DNA of 64,000 nt from contig NC_081405.1 in NCBI RefSeq assembly GCF_030272615.1, positions 27,048,272-27,112,271 on the forward strand, written 5' to 3'. Source of the DNA: Cryptomeria japonica (Eukaryota; Streptophyta; Pinopsida; Cupressales; Cupressaceae). Under the pieces are notes generated by a model. The model saw nothing but the letters and a program-made list of their open reading frames with translations, searched no databases and was not told where the DNA came from. A program made the position numbers and the translations under genes. Below are positions 32,595-45,500 of this stretch, piece by piece. Numbering within the stretch: position 1 is the stretch's first letter; each line of letters starts with the position of its first letter.

Positions 32595-34190
32595 CTTTCA
32601 TTGTCTTACTCTTCCCATTTGATTTGCAATGTGTTTCAAGAAAAGGTGGAAAAAAAGATTGAGGAATGATAGTTCTAACCACATTGGATATTCCAATTTA
32701 GACCTAATTTAGAGTGGAAGTTGAAAATCACATTCTTGAAGGTAGCTAATCTTTTCATAGATAACTTAGGAATTATTTTGCAAAGTTGCTTAACCACGTT
32801 TAGGGGAAGTGAACATGAAAGGTATATATAAACACCCAATACCTTTAATGGACTCTCTAAACCAACCATGACTCTCTTAATTTTAGTATACACATTTGTA
32901 TAAGTCTTTCTCAAATGGAATCCCTCTTCAAAAAATAAGAACAAAAGGTCTAGTTTGATAATTAAAATGACACTATGATATCATCGGGGATAATATGAGT
33001 ACAAATATCACCTTGCTAAGAGCTTCTTGCATCAATGTCTTTATTGATGGCATCCTCCTTAAGATTTCTATGATGGAGATACCTTCTCTAGATCTATTAG
33101 AAGGAGTAGACATTTTAGGAGTAGGAGGTTCAATGTTTATGAGGGTTTCAATGATAGAGTAAAAAAATTGAAGCAAGGTGATGAACAATAGATAAGTGGG
33201 AGTTTTCAAATGAGATTAGCTAGAGTTAAGGTTGACACTAATTGTTGACAGATATGGGGAGAGAGCAATGCCCATATTAGAGGCAAGTTATTCCTTGGAA
33301 CACTCACTTCAACCACATTGAAATCTCTTACTTTTTCTCTCACCACTAAGTAATACGGGTTGAGCATTATCGAATCATTAGCAAACTTGTCTATATTTTT
33401 CTTGCACTATATCACTCTTTCTATTTTGTTTGCAATGCGTTTCAAGAAAAGGTGGAAAGAAAGATTAAGCAATGGTGTCTCTAACCACATTGGATGTTCA
33501 AATTTAGACATACTCTAGGGTGAAATTTGAAATCACATGCTTGGAGATAGCTAATCTTTTCTTCTATGACTTAGGAGTTATCTTGAAAAGTTGATTGAAG
33601 GCTATATATCCACACCCAAGCCCTCTAATAGACTCTATAAACCAACCATGACTATCTAACTTTGAGTATACACATTTGTAGAAGTGTTGCTCATATGAGA
33701 TTCCTCTTCAAAAAAAGAGAATGAAAGATCTAGTTTAAAAATTAAAAAATGGCATTTATGATATCATCAGAGAGAATAAAAGTAAAAGTATCACCTTGTT
33801 GATATTTTCTTGAATCAATGCCTTTATTGACAACCTCCTCCTTGAGAGTGCTATGTTGGATGATGCCTTATTTAGATCCATTAGATGGAGTAGACATTTT
33901 AGGAGTAGAAGGTTCAAAACTATGAGGGTTTCAATGATAGAGGAAGAAATTGAAGCAAGATGATCAATAATAGAATAGGAGGAGTATTCAAATGGGGTAG
34001 TTTAGGGATAAGGTTGACATCAATGAAAGACAAATGTGGGAAGACCACAATGCCCATATTAAAAGCATATTATTCCTTGGAGAACACACTTCAACCTTCA
34101 ACCTTCAACCCCATTTAAATCTCTTACTTTTTCGTTTACCACTAAATAATTTGACTTGAACACCATCCAACCACTAATAGATTTTATAAA
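32595..34190. repeat. Diverged tandem duplication, two units of ~800 bp
   Basis: Unit 1 (about 32595-33405) and unit 2 (about 33410-34190) share many phrases in the same order: GTGTTTCAAGAAAAGGTGGA, CCACATTGGAT, CCAACCATGACT, GGAGTAGACATTTTAGGAGT, GAGGGTTTCAATGATAGAG and ATGCCCATATTA. On the minus strand both give partial similar peptides (MSTPSN..., then a CIL-K segment), but stops and shifts prevent a firm coding call. Origin unknown. Confidence 0.8.
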
Positions 34191-36021
34191 TACAAAAGAA
34201 GAATAAAAATATAAAACTTTTGAAAATACATAATTAAAAAAAATGAAAAATAATTTACAAACATTCAAAAACTAAAATAACATAAAGCTTTATTTGCAAT
34301 TATATTCAAATCATAGATAGAAAGTAAAATGGATTTACACCATTGATTATGACAGAGGAATTAGAAAAGGTGGAGATTAACTAGAGTTAAGAAACACACA
34401 AAATTGGCTCAATTGCATGGCTATCCTATGTGGGGGAGAATCTCACTATGAGTTAAGTGTATGGGCAAATGCCACGTTTAGATCTGTCAATGTGAACATG
34501 ACCCCTTAAATGGTCTGTCTTTACACCTAAGCATTTTGGACCACTTATAAATATATAAAAAAATAAAATTCAAAAGCCAAATTTGTCTTTAATACTAGGG
34601 AAGGAGGATTTTTTACGTTGATTTCAAACGAAGCTTTTCACACTATCTCGTTATGTGTTGACATCATATGAGCCAAACCAACGATCAAATAAGGTTGGCT
34701 CATAAAATATAATATGATATCCAACTCAATTCCTTAAAAAAAAATTAAAAAATTATTATATATTATAATATGTTTCTTGTCATTTTTTTTGATATTTTTA
34801 AAGAAGGAAACAAATAAAAAGGCGTTAGGTGGCAATAATAGTAGTGGAGGGGTAGGAAGATGAACTTAGTTGTCTAGTTTTTTCTATACATCAGCGATAT
34901 CTAGTATTTACAAGATGGTCTTGTCCATCGTCATTGTTTTCTTTACAAAAATGAAATATTGAGATTTATATAAGAAGTTCATTAAATTTGATTATAATAT
35001 GTTACTTGTCATCTTTCATATATTTTAAACTATTTATGACAAAACAAGGTTGACAGAGGAATTTATATGAAAAGTAACCTACCATCAATAGACCTCCATA
35101 GTCTAATCTCAAGTTTTCAACTTAAAAAATTGATAAATTCAATCAAAACTAAAAATGAAAGAGACAATAAAACATTTAGATGTCATAAAGAGACAATAAA
35201 ACATTTAGATGTCATAAAGTGTCATCAACCACAATCTAGAACTTTATACCTATTTAGAATAAGTAACTAGTCAAACAGAGAAAATCATAGCTAGGAAACA
35301 AGTACTTTCCAACAAAATATATGTAGTGAGTGTGGTAAATGGTCTCATTTTCAAAGGATTGAAAGTAAAAAGTCAACATGTTATTTGTTGTTTAAAATTT
35401 CAGATGCTACAAATAACAAAGAATGTATATATCATCTCTATTGAATGCATATATCCTCTCAAAAACTAATTAGAGATGTATAATATATAATTATGTAAAT
35501 TTATTGAATTTGATAATAAAATGTGCTCTCTCATAAAATGTACTATATAATGAATGCCATTTTTTCGTGATCACAACTTAATTTATGACATCTTAAATTA
35601 AGGCATCAAATAGAATCGAAGGATTCTTTTAAAGGTAATCAATTATAAGAACGCTCTCCTAAAAAAAGAAAAAGATAAAACACTAATTATAATTCTTCTT
35701 TATAACCTTGGCTTAGAGAACTGTAAAATAATCTCTAAGAGAATTACTAGATTTATCTTCTCTTAATGTTTTTAAAATATAAATACATAAAATGGAGAAT
35801 AATTTTATTTAATATAAATTGGTATTATAAATAATCATAAAATTAATGTTCAAAATTTTGTAATCGTTGAAAGTGTTGTTACATCCTTTATCTTATAGTG
35901 TGCATAAAGATACATGTAGTTGGCTTGGAATAGCATAATCATTCATTAGGTTATATGATCATTAGTTTAATGTTTAATAGGTAGTCAGGTTAACTTGGGG
36001 AACTTCCATGACATAAGTATT
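34191..36021. other. AT-rich intergenic DNA
   Basis: No gene seen. A 29-bp direct duplication (GAGACAATAAAACATTTAGATG...) occurs at 35161-35218. The remainder is A/T-rich without recognisable motifs. Confidence 0.5.
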
Positions 36022-37069
36022 GTCATCACATTGTGAATTTTATTATGTGTTAAGACATTTAGCAATTTTCCCCTTCAAAGTGACTAACCTCAAGCATTTG
36101 TAGATTTTTTTTTTTATCATATTAATCTATTGTGCAAGTTATTGCATTGCAAGTGGTGTTAGTGTGTGATCTTGATATCTAGAAAGAAAGAAACAAGGTT
36201 ATTTTTTAAATTATTTTTGAGGTTAGATCATGAATTACATATTTCTCACAATTTAAAAAAAAAATTGGAGGAATTATTAAGGACATACTAAAGTTACCAT
36301 AGTCTATGTTTATTATCATGTGGCTCGTATATTTGGAGTTATAGTGAAATTAGTGATTCTAAAATAAGAGTTTCTACAATATTAGTTGTGAAGCTATTTC
36401 AAAGAAGCTATTGCAAAATAAGACTTTTTACAAAATTCACTACAAAGGTTGCAAATCATCAAATTCGTGAGACAGTTTTTTCAAAGTGAGCTCCAAGTAA
36501 AGGTAAGTTCCAATAATAATTTTACCACATTTTGATTCGTTCTAAAAAAGTTGTTTTGATTTGTTTTGAACAAGTATAAAAACTAATTTTGAAGGTGATG
36601 GTGACACAAACTAGGGTCATGGAAAGAATTCCTGCACAATAAGAAATATCTTAACAAAAACATATAAACTTAGAGTTAGAACAACATTTCAATTATGATA
36701 TAGCGTTTGTCCTCCCTCAGGATAATCCTTTTTTTTTAATCAATCATAGCTATTGTGGAGGTGGGAACACTAACACGAAGTTTCACTTAGGCAAGCCCCT
36801 ATATAACACAACCATTTTTTCTTGTTTTCATGTGTTCAGGTTCAAATTCGACAATAGAGGAGGCTACATGAGTGTAGAGAAGACTATTATAGATAGCTCC
36901 AGACTTAGGACATGCACATATCCCTGGACTAGAGTGCCCTCCTATTATGCCCTGCATACTCGCCCCATACATTTTTTGCTCAGAAATGTGGGTCCCCCTT
37001 TTTTGCTTTTGTTTTCCCTCCTGTTTTTGTTTCCACTTTGTGTTTCTTTTGTTTTCACTTCGAAGTTTC
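36022..37069 (+). repeat. Copy A of a 1,048-bp direct duplication flanking the Tekay-like element
   Basis: It runs from GTCATCACATTGTG to CGAAGTTTC and matches 55997-57044 throughout with few differences. It ends three bases before the 5' LTR. It holds a CTATATAAC box near 36797, followed by a short ORF (from 36832) of unknown meaning. Confidence 0.93.
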
Positions 37070-37639
37070 TTTTGTCACAACCCTCCTTTATCACTTTTTG
37101 ATTTGATACAATTCTATTATAATTTTGGTTGAGCTATCGAAAATGATTGAATAAATATTATAAAAGAATAAATAATGGACCCACACACACACTTGGAGAA
37201 TATAATTCAAAAGGCATTATTTATTTTTATTTTTATTCCCAATTATAGCACATGTTGTAGGAGGAATTAGAAGCTTCTAGAGGAATCTTCAATACCTTGC
37301 ATGTAACTCCCCCACTAGGATTTTAATCAATTTTGCATGAGTCCAATATTGGAAAAGAATCTCATTCTTAATTAATTTCTCTAGATAGTGGAATTAAGGG
37401 ATTTTTCCTATATATTGTATGCAAGTTTTCAAAAGAAGGAGTTGGTTATGCCTTGAAGAAAGTTTTCTCAAATAGTTTGTTTGTTTTAGTAGTCATATTT
37501 TTCATTTTTGGAGAATAGTTAAGTTTGTTTTGAAGAATTTTTCCAAGCTTGCAAGGAAGAATCAAGGAAGGCTAGGCTTGAAGATTTGGAGAGGATTCTA
37601 CATCAAGCTTCAAGTATCCAGGTTCTCCTCTTTTTATTA

Positions 37640-38600
37640 TATTTCTTGTGTTATTCATTTCTTTCCTATGAGCAAATCTTGTTTTGAATGAATTAATTTC
37701 TCTTGTATGAAAATCTGTTTTCCTGAGAATGAAACTAAATGGGAATAAAGATTTATTTCAAATCTTGTTATTTTGTTCTATCCATTTCTTTCCTATGAGC
37801 AAATCTTGTTGTGAATGAATTAATTTCTCATGTATGAAAATCTGTTTTCCTGTGAATGAAACTAAATGGGAATAAAGATTTATTTCAAATCTTGTTATTT
37901 TGTTTTATTCATTTCTTTCCTATGAGCAAATCTTGCTGTGAATGAATCAATTTCTCATGTATGAAAATCTGTTTTCCTGTGAATGAAACTAAATGGGAAT
38001 AAAGATTTATTTCAAATCTTGTTATTTTGTTTTATTCATTTGTTTCCTATGAGCAAATCTTGCTGAATGAAACTAACTGGGAATAAAGATTTATTTCAAA
38101 TCTTGTTATTTTGTTTTATTCATTTCTTTCCTATGAGCAAATCTTGATGTGAATGAATCAATTTCTCATGTATGAAAATCTGTTTTCCTCTAAATGAAAC
38201 TAAATGAGAGTAAAGATTTATTTCAAATCTTGTTAGTTTGTTTTATTCATTTCTTTCCTATGAGTAAATCTTGCTGTGAATAAATTGATTTCTCATGTAT
38301 GAATAAATTAACTTCTCTGTGAATGAAACTTATTAGGAATAAAGATTAATTTCAAATCTCATTTCCTGTTTTAATTCTTTTTTTCCTGTGAGTAATGTGA
38401 ACAAGAATAAATAAATAAATTTCTCCAGTAAGAAATTTTGTTTTCTTATGAATTAAACTTATTGGGAAGAAAGATTAATTACAGATCTTGTTTTCTTGTT
38501 TCTTTTCTTTCCTGGGAGTAAATCTTACTGCGAATAAAAATAAATAAATTAAAATTATCATGTTTTCCTGTGAATAAAACTTACTGTAAGAATCTTGAGG
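37640..38600 (+). repeat. VNTR in 5' LTR, ~127-bp units
   Basis: CTTTCCTATGAGCAAATCTTG recurs at about 37661, 37788, 37915, 38042, 38126 and 38253, with diverged copies near 38390 and 38508. Most steps are exactly 127 bp. One unit is shortened to 84 bp by an internal deletion. Confidence 0.93.
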
Positions 38601-39047
38601 TCTTCAGGCGAAAATCATTCAAATGAAAATCTCTTCCTTTGATTTTTAAATCTATTCATATGTACCCAGACTTATTTAAATCTTGAGAGTAAATCCATTT
38701 CTTTTTTTTCCTCTCTTAATATTGATTTGATCTTCTTAAAACCTTTAATTAATTCATTCCTCCATGACCTGGCTGTCATGAGAGAAATTTTATAAAAATC
38801 TCCTCTTGTTGTATTGCTTGCCTCAATTTCAAGCACAATGTATTTATTTTGGGGGCTCAAACAATTTTCTCTATTATCCTTCATACCTGTGAGTAGATTC
38901 TTATTTTTTATATTTTTTTTAATAACATTTTTATATACCCCCTCTTAAATTGTTAATAAAACTGGAATAAAAATAAAAATAAAAAATAAAACAAAGTAAG
39001 TTTTTTTTGCTCACATAATAATAATGTTAAACGGTCAACGCATAAGG

Positions 39048-39226
39048 GAGGCGAAGTTAATGTAACCGCTGGGGAGTGGTACCCTCCACTACCCCTGCGG
39101 TCACTGTTACGGCAGTGGCTGCAGAGGGAGCAGAGGGGCCCACGGTGTCCCCTCATCCCTGCGGGCCTGCACCTGCATGACCGTAGGGGTGATGGGACCC
39201 ATGGCCCCCACTCCCCATTTGGCAAC
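39048..39226. repeat. GC-rich foldback segment in 5' LTR
   Basis: A GC-rich island in AT-rich DNA. CCGCTGGGGAGTGG pairs with CCACTACCCCTGCGG (one bulge). CCCTCATCCCTGCGG pairs with CCGTAGGGGTGATGGG across a 16-base loop. The same segment occurs in the 3' LTR at 53935-54115. Confidence 0.75.
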
Positions 39227-40873
39227 TAAAACTTAAATTCGTAATCCTTTTTTTTTTCTTACTTAGATTTTTTTTAATATATTAAATTTGCAAATGAGAT
39301 TTTGTTAATGTTTTTTTTTCTTTAAATTAGATTTTAGTTTAGTGAAGTTAAACTTAGAGAAATTTATAAATAATTTGGATCATTGTTATCTAATACCACC
39401 AAATCAATCTTAGTAAATTTATAATTGTGAATTAAATTATATCAAATTTTATAATTGGAATCTTTCAATTTATTTGAGATTTATTTGGTTACTCAGTTGG
39501 AATTTTAGGTTCATTTAAAACAATTAAGTCATATTATTATGATTTGATCCAAACTAATTGCTCATTTTGAACTAGTAACACTATAATTAATTATTCTCGT
39601 GATAGAAGTAAACGTTGATTAATTTTGCATGTAAATGACACTATTTTTGCATCATACGAATTACTTATATATTAATTTGCAGTCATTGATGAGCAAGTTA
39701 CATTTCCATCATCTTCATGCAAGTTACACGTTTTAATATGTGAGTTCATAATTGTCATTATCATGCAATTATATATTAAATAGTTTAGCTGTAGAAGAAT
39801 GGTATTTTTATCAAGTGGTACTTGAATGCCATCGAAGTAGTTGTTTCAATTAATTAAACTTTGCAATGTCTAATTATGTACATTCATTTCATAATTGTTT
39901 TCAAGCATGATGTTTTTCATAGCTTCTTAGTTAGAAAACTAAATAAAGGAAGTCGGAAAACCAAAACCTAGCAGCATTCGGTATATACAGTGCCTTTGGG
40001 TCACGCTTACGGGTAATGCCGTCGTGTTGAACTACTGCACTTAATGCCTAATAAAGCTACATCAACGACGTTTGTGGCATCGTCCCTATAAATCATCGGG
40101 GAGTAATAAGGGACACTTGGAAGTTAAAATCCAAGGGGCCGGTAATCCCCCTTGGATCGATAATCTAATAAGATAATCCTTAAATGATTTTACATCCGCT
40201 GAGTTAAACCATAGTAAATCCCCTTAAGGTTGATTGAGTGAAATGATTTTATGAAATTGATTAAGCTTGAAGAGCTGTTGTTGATTGACAATTTTGTCAA
40301 GGGTGACGCTTATGATAGGTATTAAGATCTAGTTGTTTTAGGCCACAGGCAATAGGCCATCTTGAGCCTTTGCTTAAATGCTACCACCGTGGGTAGCAAC
40401 CACAGAGAAACTGTCTGGGACATTGACCCTAGAAAGGGTTGCATACCCACTAATCAGTTTACATCAAACCATAGAGTAGAAAATAGAACTACATACTTTA
40501 CGCCTTGATCCCATGCCGAAACAGGTATGTAGGCAGTCTTGGGACGGAGTTGTCCCTAGTATTCAGGCGTTCGTGGGTGGGGTCTAGGTTTGGTAAGAAG
40601 AAGGATTGAGGAGAATCCTAACTTGAAAGATAAGTATAATAAAAGGAAAATGGTAATTCAACGCATACTCGGAAGGAATCTCATATGGATTCGCTTGACT
40701 TCCTAAGGCTTTAAGCCAAATTCCAAGGTGGAATTCAAGCTTGTATTATGTTATTTTGATTTCTCCTAAGGACGGCGACCTCGATGCACTCCTATTAGAA
40801 GAGTGTAGTACTTAGTGAGTGACTCAGGACCCGAATGGTCTCGATGAGTCTAAGTCTCTTGCCAGAGCACCTC

Positions 40874-41030
40874 CTATCCCAATTGGATAGATGCCTACCC
40901 CATATGGGTAGATGCCTATCCCGTATTGGATAGATGAAACCTTCTGCTCCGTATGAACATATGCCTAACCCGTATGGTTAGATGCTCATCTCGGATTGAT
41001 GAATGCCTAATCCTAATGGATGGATGCCTA
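40874..41030 (+). repeat. Array of ~21-24-bp hairpin units near the end of the 5' LTR
   Basis: Successive units carry self-complementary cores: CTATCC-GGATAG (40874-40890), CTACCC-GGGTAG (40895-40911), CTATCC-GGATAG (40916-40933), CTAACC-GGTTAG (40965-40981), TCATC-GATGA (40986-41002). A degenerate unit lies at about 40940-40962 and another at 41006-41025. Most are joined by ATGC. Confidence 0.88.
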
Positions 41031-41121
41031 GAGTATGCAATTGAATCAAACACAAATGATTAAAGTAAAAAAAAAAAAGTGGTCAAATTTTGTTGTGTTA
41101 AGTATAGTGCGTTATTACATG

Positions 41122-41133
41122 TGGTATCAAAGC
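41122..41133 (+). promoter_or_regulatory. Primer-binding site of the Tekay-like element
   Basis: TGGTATCAAAGC, two bases after the LTR end. It differs from the initiator tRNA-Met complement at one position. Confidence 0.88.
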
Positions 41134-41269
41134 AAAGGTTCAAATATAGGCCTTGTGCTCACTTCAATTTACACAACTAAGGGAATGTTTTGCAATGGTA
41201 CAAATTAAATTTTAAAAATCTAAAATCAAGAACTAACTACATAATTTAACTTTCAGGTAAAACCCTAGG

Positions 41270-42540
41270 ATGACTAGAGGAAGAGGAAGAGGAAGGGGTA
41301 ACGGAAGACGTACTACCACTAGGAGACAAAGGGAAGCTAATCATGAAGAAAACCATGAAGAAAACCATGAGGAAGACCATGAAGGGGATCAACATAACCC
41401 AAGGAATAATGAAGATGGGTTTGAGGCTATAATCAACCTTCTAACCGAACAAAGGGATAAAATCAACTTCCTGGAGCAATCAATGCAGGACCTTAGGGCA
41501 AGACAGAATGACATTGAAAATCAAAGTGGTACTGAAAATGGGAACCTTGGTAGCAATCAGGGGAATATGATGGGAAATAGAAAAGAAAATAACATATTGG
41601 AACTCTCTAAGGATTTGAAGAAACTCACCCCTCCTAAGTTCAATGGGAGGCAAATTGGTGAAGGAGCTGAGAATTGGTTAAATGAAATGGAAAAGTATTT
41701 TCAACTAAGAGATTTTAGCGAAACATCCAAGGCCTTATGGGGTTCCTATCAACTCATAGGGGAGGCAGCTAGTTGGTGGACCAACACCAAGGAGCAAAAT
41801 GGGTATAGAAGGGATACGATCACATGGGATCAATTTGTTCACCACTTTCGAAAAAGGTGGCTCCCTCAATTGTTCTTTGATGAGAAGGTGACAGAATTCC
41901 ATAATCTACGTCAAGGGCCCCTATCAGTCCAACAATATTGGGATAAGTTTGCCAAATTGCCTAAGTACGTACCAATGTACCATAAAGATGAAGAAGGCTA
42001 AGCGAGGAAGTTCATTTTGGGACTAAATACCAACATAGGGGCAGAGGTTGACATGCATGGACCCAAAAACATGAACGAAGTACTTGAAAAGTCCCTAAGG
42101 CAAGAGAGGAAGATTCAAACACTAGCAGGGCAGAACTATAATGGGAACCACTCTTTTAAAAGGAAGTAGGAATTCAAGGGGAACACTAACTTCAACAAAA
42201 GTCAAAGGAATAATTCTTCCGAAAGAAGGCCACCCCCAAATCAATATCAGAGGAATGGAAATAATAATAATAATAGGGGCAATAATAATAGAGGCAACTA
42301 TAATAGGAATGACCAACAAAACAGGATAACTTATCCACCCAGGGCCAATGAAACAAGGAATGATCCCCCTAGCAATCAAGGCAGGAGGGGTCCTCCAAGT
42401 GGATGCTTTATGTGTGGGGGAAACCATTTTGCTAGAGAGTGTCCTAGGATGCAAGGTCAAATTAGGGCCAATCAACCCCAACAAGGACCCCAACAAAGGA
42501 TTCATGCAACAGTTAGAAACTGAAGAGCAAGATGCTAGAA
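41270..42540 (+). pseudogene. gag: Gag of the Tekay-like element
   Basis: The ATG at 41270 opens an Arg/Gly-rich start (TRGRGRGRGNG), then a four-fold NHEENHEE-type repeat and a heptad segment (LLTEQRDKINFLEQSMQDL). The gag domain runs about 41620-42120: PPKFNGRQIGEGAENWLNEMEKYF, then WDQFVHHFRKRWLP. An Asn/Arg-rich stretch (NNNNNRGNNNRGNYNR, near 42260) precedes the zinc knuckle CFMCGGNHFAREC (near 42407), which has three rather than four residues between the second Cys and His. In-frame stops lie at 41999, 42167, 42521 and 42536. It shares one reading frame with pol, so it was a single Gag-Pol polyprotein. Confidence 0.88.
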
Positions 42541-45500
42541 TGTTCCTGTGGAAACTTCAGGTACACTGTTTGAACAACCAATTTCAATTCTAATTGACAC
42601 TGGGTCATCTGAATGTTTCATCTCACCTGAATTAGTAAGCAAATATGCATTAAAAGTTAATCAAATGGAGTCATCATGGACGGTTCAATATGGGGATAAG
42701 GCAACTAGGGAAGTAACTAAGTGTTTGCCGAGGGCAAGGGTACAATTTCCTGAGTTTGAAACAAGAGTAGATCTCTTTGTGGCACCCCTAGGATTATATG
42801 ATGTAATTATTGGAATGAATTGGTTAAAAGATCATCAGGCTAATGTAGATTGCTATAACAAAGTTGTTGAATGCTTGGATGATGGGGGGGAAAGGGTCAA
42901 AATCCAAGGAAAGTTTAACCCCATTAATATAGAAACCATATTAGCCATGCAATTAAAGAAGGCAAGAAGAAGAGGAGGCCTAATCTATATGGTTGAAATT
43001 GATGAAGGAAAAGAGGAAAATACCCCAACCCTTGAAAATACCCCTTTCTTACAAGAATTCAAGGATGTATTTCCAGAAGAATTACCCGACTTGCCCCCTA
43101 AAAGGAAATTTGACTTTTCTATCGACATACTACCGAGAGCTGAACTAGAATCAAGGGCACCTTACCGAATGAACACAACTGAATTACAAGAGCTCAAAAT
43201 GCAATTAGAGGAACTCTTAGCTAAGGGATTAATAAGGCCAAGTGTATCACCATGGGTAGCACCAGTCTTATTCGTTAAGAAGAAGGATGGAACCTTAAGG
43301 CTATGCATCGACTATAGGATGTTGAACAAGGTCACAATAAAGAATAGGTATCCCTTACCTCGAATAGAGGATCTTTTTGACCAAATGAAAGGAGCAACAA
43401 TTTTCTCGAAGATAGACCTCCGATCAGGATATCATCAACTCAGAATTAAGGAGGAGGACATTCTGAAGATAGTTTTCAGGACTAGATATGGGCATTATGA
43501 ATTCACAGTAGTTCCTTTTGGTGTAACCAATGCCCCAGCTACATTTATGAACCTAATGAATAGTGTACTCCATGACTACTTGGACAAATTTGTTTTGGTA
43601 TTTCTGGATGACATATTGATTTACTCTAGGAATGAGGAGGAACATTTAGTACACCTACAAATTGTTTTGCAAAGGTTGAGGGAACATAAGTTATATGGGA
43701 AACTATCAAAATGTGCCTTCTTCGAGGAAAAGATTCACTACCTTGGGCATATAATATCAAAGGAAGGAATAGCAGTTGATCCAGATAAGATAAAGGCAAT
43801 AGTAGAATGGCTGATCCCTAAAAATGTTTCAGAGGTAAGAAGCTTTATGGGGCTAGCGGGGTACTATAGGAGGTTTGTGGAAGGATTCTCTAAGATAGCA
43901 AACCCCATCACCTCATTATAGAGGAAGGGTAAAAGGTTTGTGTGGACAGAACAAAGTGATAAGGCATTCCAAATTTTGAAAGGGAAACTAACTTCAACAC
44001 CCATTCTAAAAGTACCAGATACGAATGGACACTTCACAGTTGTAACTGACACTTCTATTGAAGGTTTAGGAGGAGTACTTGTCCAAGATGAAGGGGTAGT
44101 AGCTTACGAATCCAGGAAGCTGAAGACTCATGAAGTTAATTATGCACCCCATGACTTAGAGTTAGCAGCGATTATGCATGCCCTACAGAAATGGAGACAC
44201 TTCTTACTAGGGAAGCCCTTTGAGTTAAAGTCAGATAACCAAGGACTAAAGTACATCTTTACCCAACCCCACTTAAATGCTAGACAAAGAAGGTGTTTAG
44301 AGTTTCTAAGTGAATATGATTTTGAAATTGAATATATTAAGGGGAAGGAAAATAGGGTGGCAGATGCTTTAAGTAGGAGGAGACACTTGATGACTATAGC
44401 AACATTCAAAACTTCTTTCAAAAGGCAAGTAATGGATGAGCATGGACATGACCCATGGTATGAGCAAGTCAAATTGACTTTAGAATATGATCCAACCGAT
44501 CCTAAGGTTGAAGGGTATACATTAGATGAAGATGGATTGCTTAGATACAATAATAGAATCTATATTCCTAATTCAAGAGACTTAAGGGAAGTAGTCTTGT
44601 TGGAGGCTCATAATGCCCCTTACTCAAGGCACCCGGGAGTTAACAAACTTTACGCAGATCTAAAGAAGTTATAATTTTGGCAAGGGATGAAAAATGACAT
44701 AGTCAAGTATGTGGCTAAATGTTTGGAGTGTCAAAGAGTAAAGGCAAAACATAGACATCCAACTGGATTATTACAGTTACACGATGTACCTCAACACAAG
44801 TGGCAAGTTATTAGCATGGATTTTGTGCAAGGGTTGCCCATGTCACCTTCTAGGCATGATACAATAATGGTGGTATTTGAAAAACTCACTAAGGTGGCAC
44901 ACTTTATACCGGGGAATCTAACGGATGATGCACCTACGTTGGCTAGGCGCTTTGTTAAGGAAATATTTAGGTTGCATGGAATGCCAAAGAAAATCATATC
45001 AAATACAGATGCTAGATTCACTTCAAGGTTTTGGACAACTCTTCAATCAGCTCTAGGAACTCAACTAAATATTAGCACTGCATACCATCTTGAAACCGAC
45101 GGTCAAACAAAGAGGACAAATCAGATTTTGGAAGACCTACTTCGCATGTACTGCATGGACCAACAAAAGAAATGGGAAGATTACCTACCTCTAGTAGAGT
45201 TTGCTTACAATAATACATACAAACATCTTTGGGAATGGCACCTTTCGAAGCATTGTATGGTAGGACATGTCGAACACCTTTGAGTTGGGATAGTCTTGAA
45301 GATAGAGTAATTGTTGGACCAGATATGTTGAAGGAAATGGAAAAGAAAACTAAGGAAATTAGGCAAAGATTGAAGGAAGCCTCAGATAGGCAGAAAAGTT
45401 ATGCAGACAAGAACAGGACACCAAGGGAGTTTGAGGTGGGAGAGAAAGTCTTCCTAAGGGTTAGGCCACACAAGATTTCCATAAGGTTTGGGAAAAAGAC

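Larger units (their letters stand above)
37073..41119 (+). repeat. 5' LTR of the Tekay-like element
   Basis: 4,047 bp from TGTCACAACC to TTATTACA. It includes a tandem array of ~127-bp units (37640-38600), a GC-rich foldback (39048-39226), and a hairpin array near the end (40874-41030). It is long for an LTR but within the range seen for Tekay/Del elements in large plant genomes. Confidence 0.93.

Noticed and set aside
36832-37101. Short ORF in the 1,048-bp duplicate following a CTATATAAC box
   Set aside because: It is kept in both copies only because they are recent duplicates. It has hydrophobic low-complexity content with no domain.
38953-39225. 90-residue minus-strand ORF rich in Arg, Gly and Pro (also at 53781-54113)
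   Set aside because: It is open because it crosses the GC-rich foldback in the LTR. The copy in the other LTR is present only because LTRs are duplicates, not because of coding constraint.
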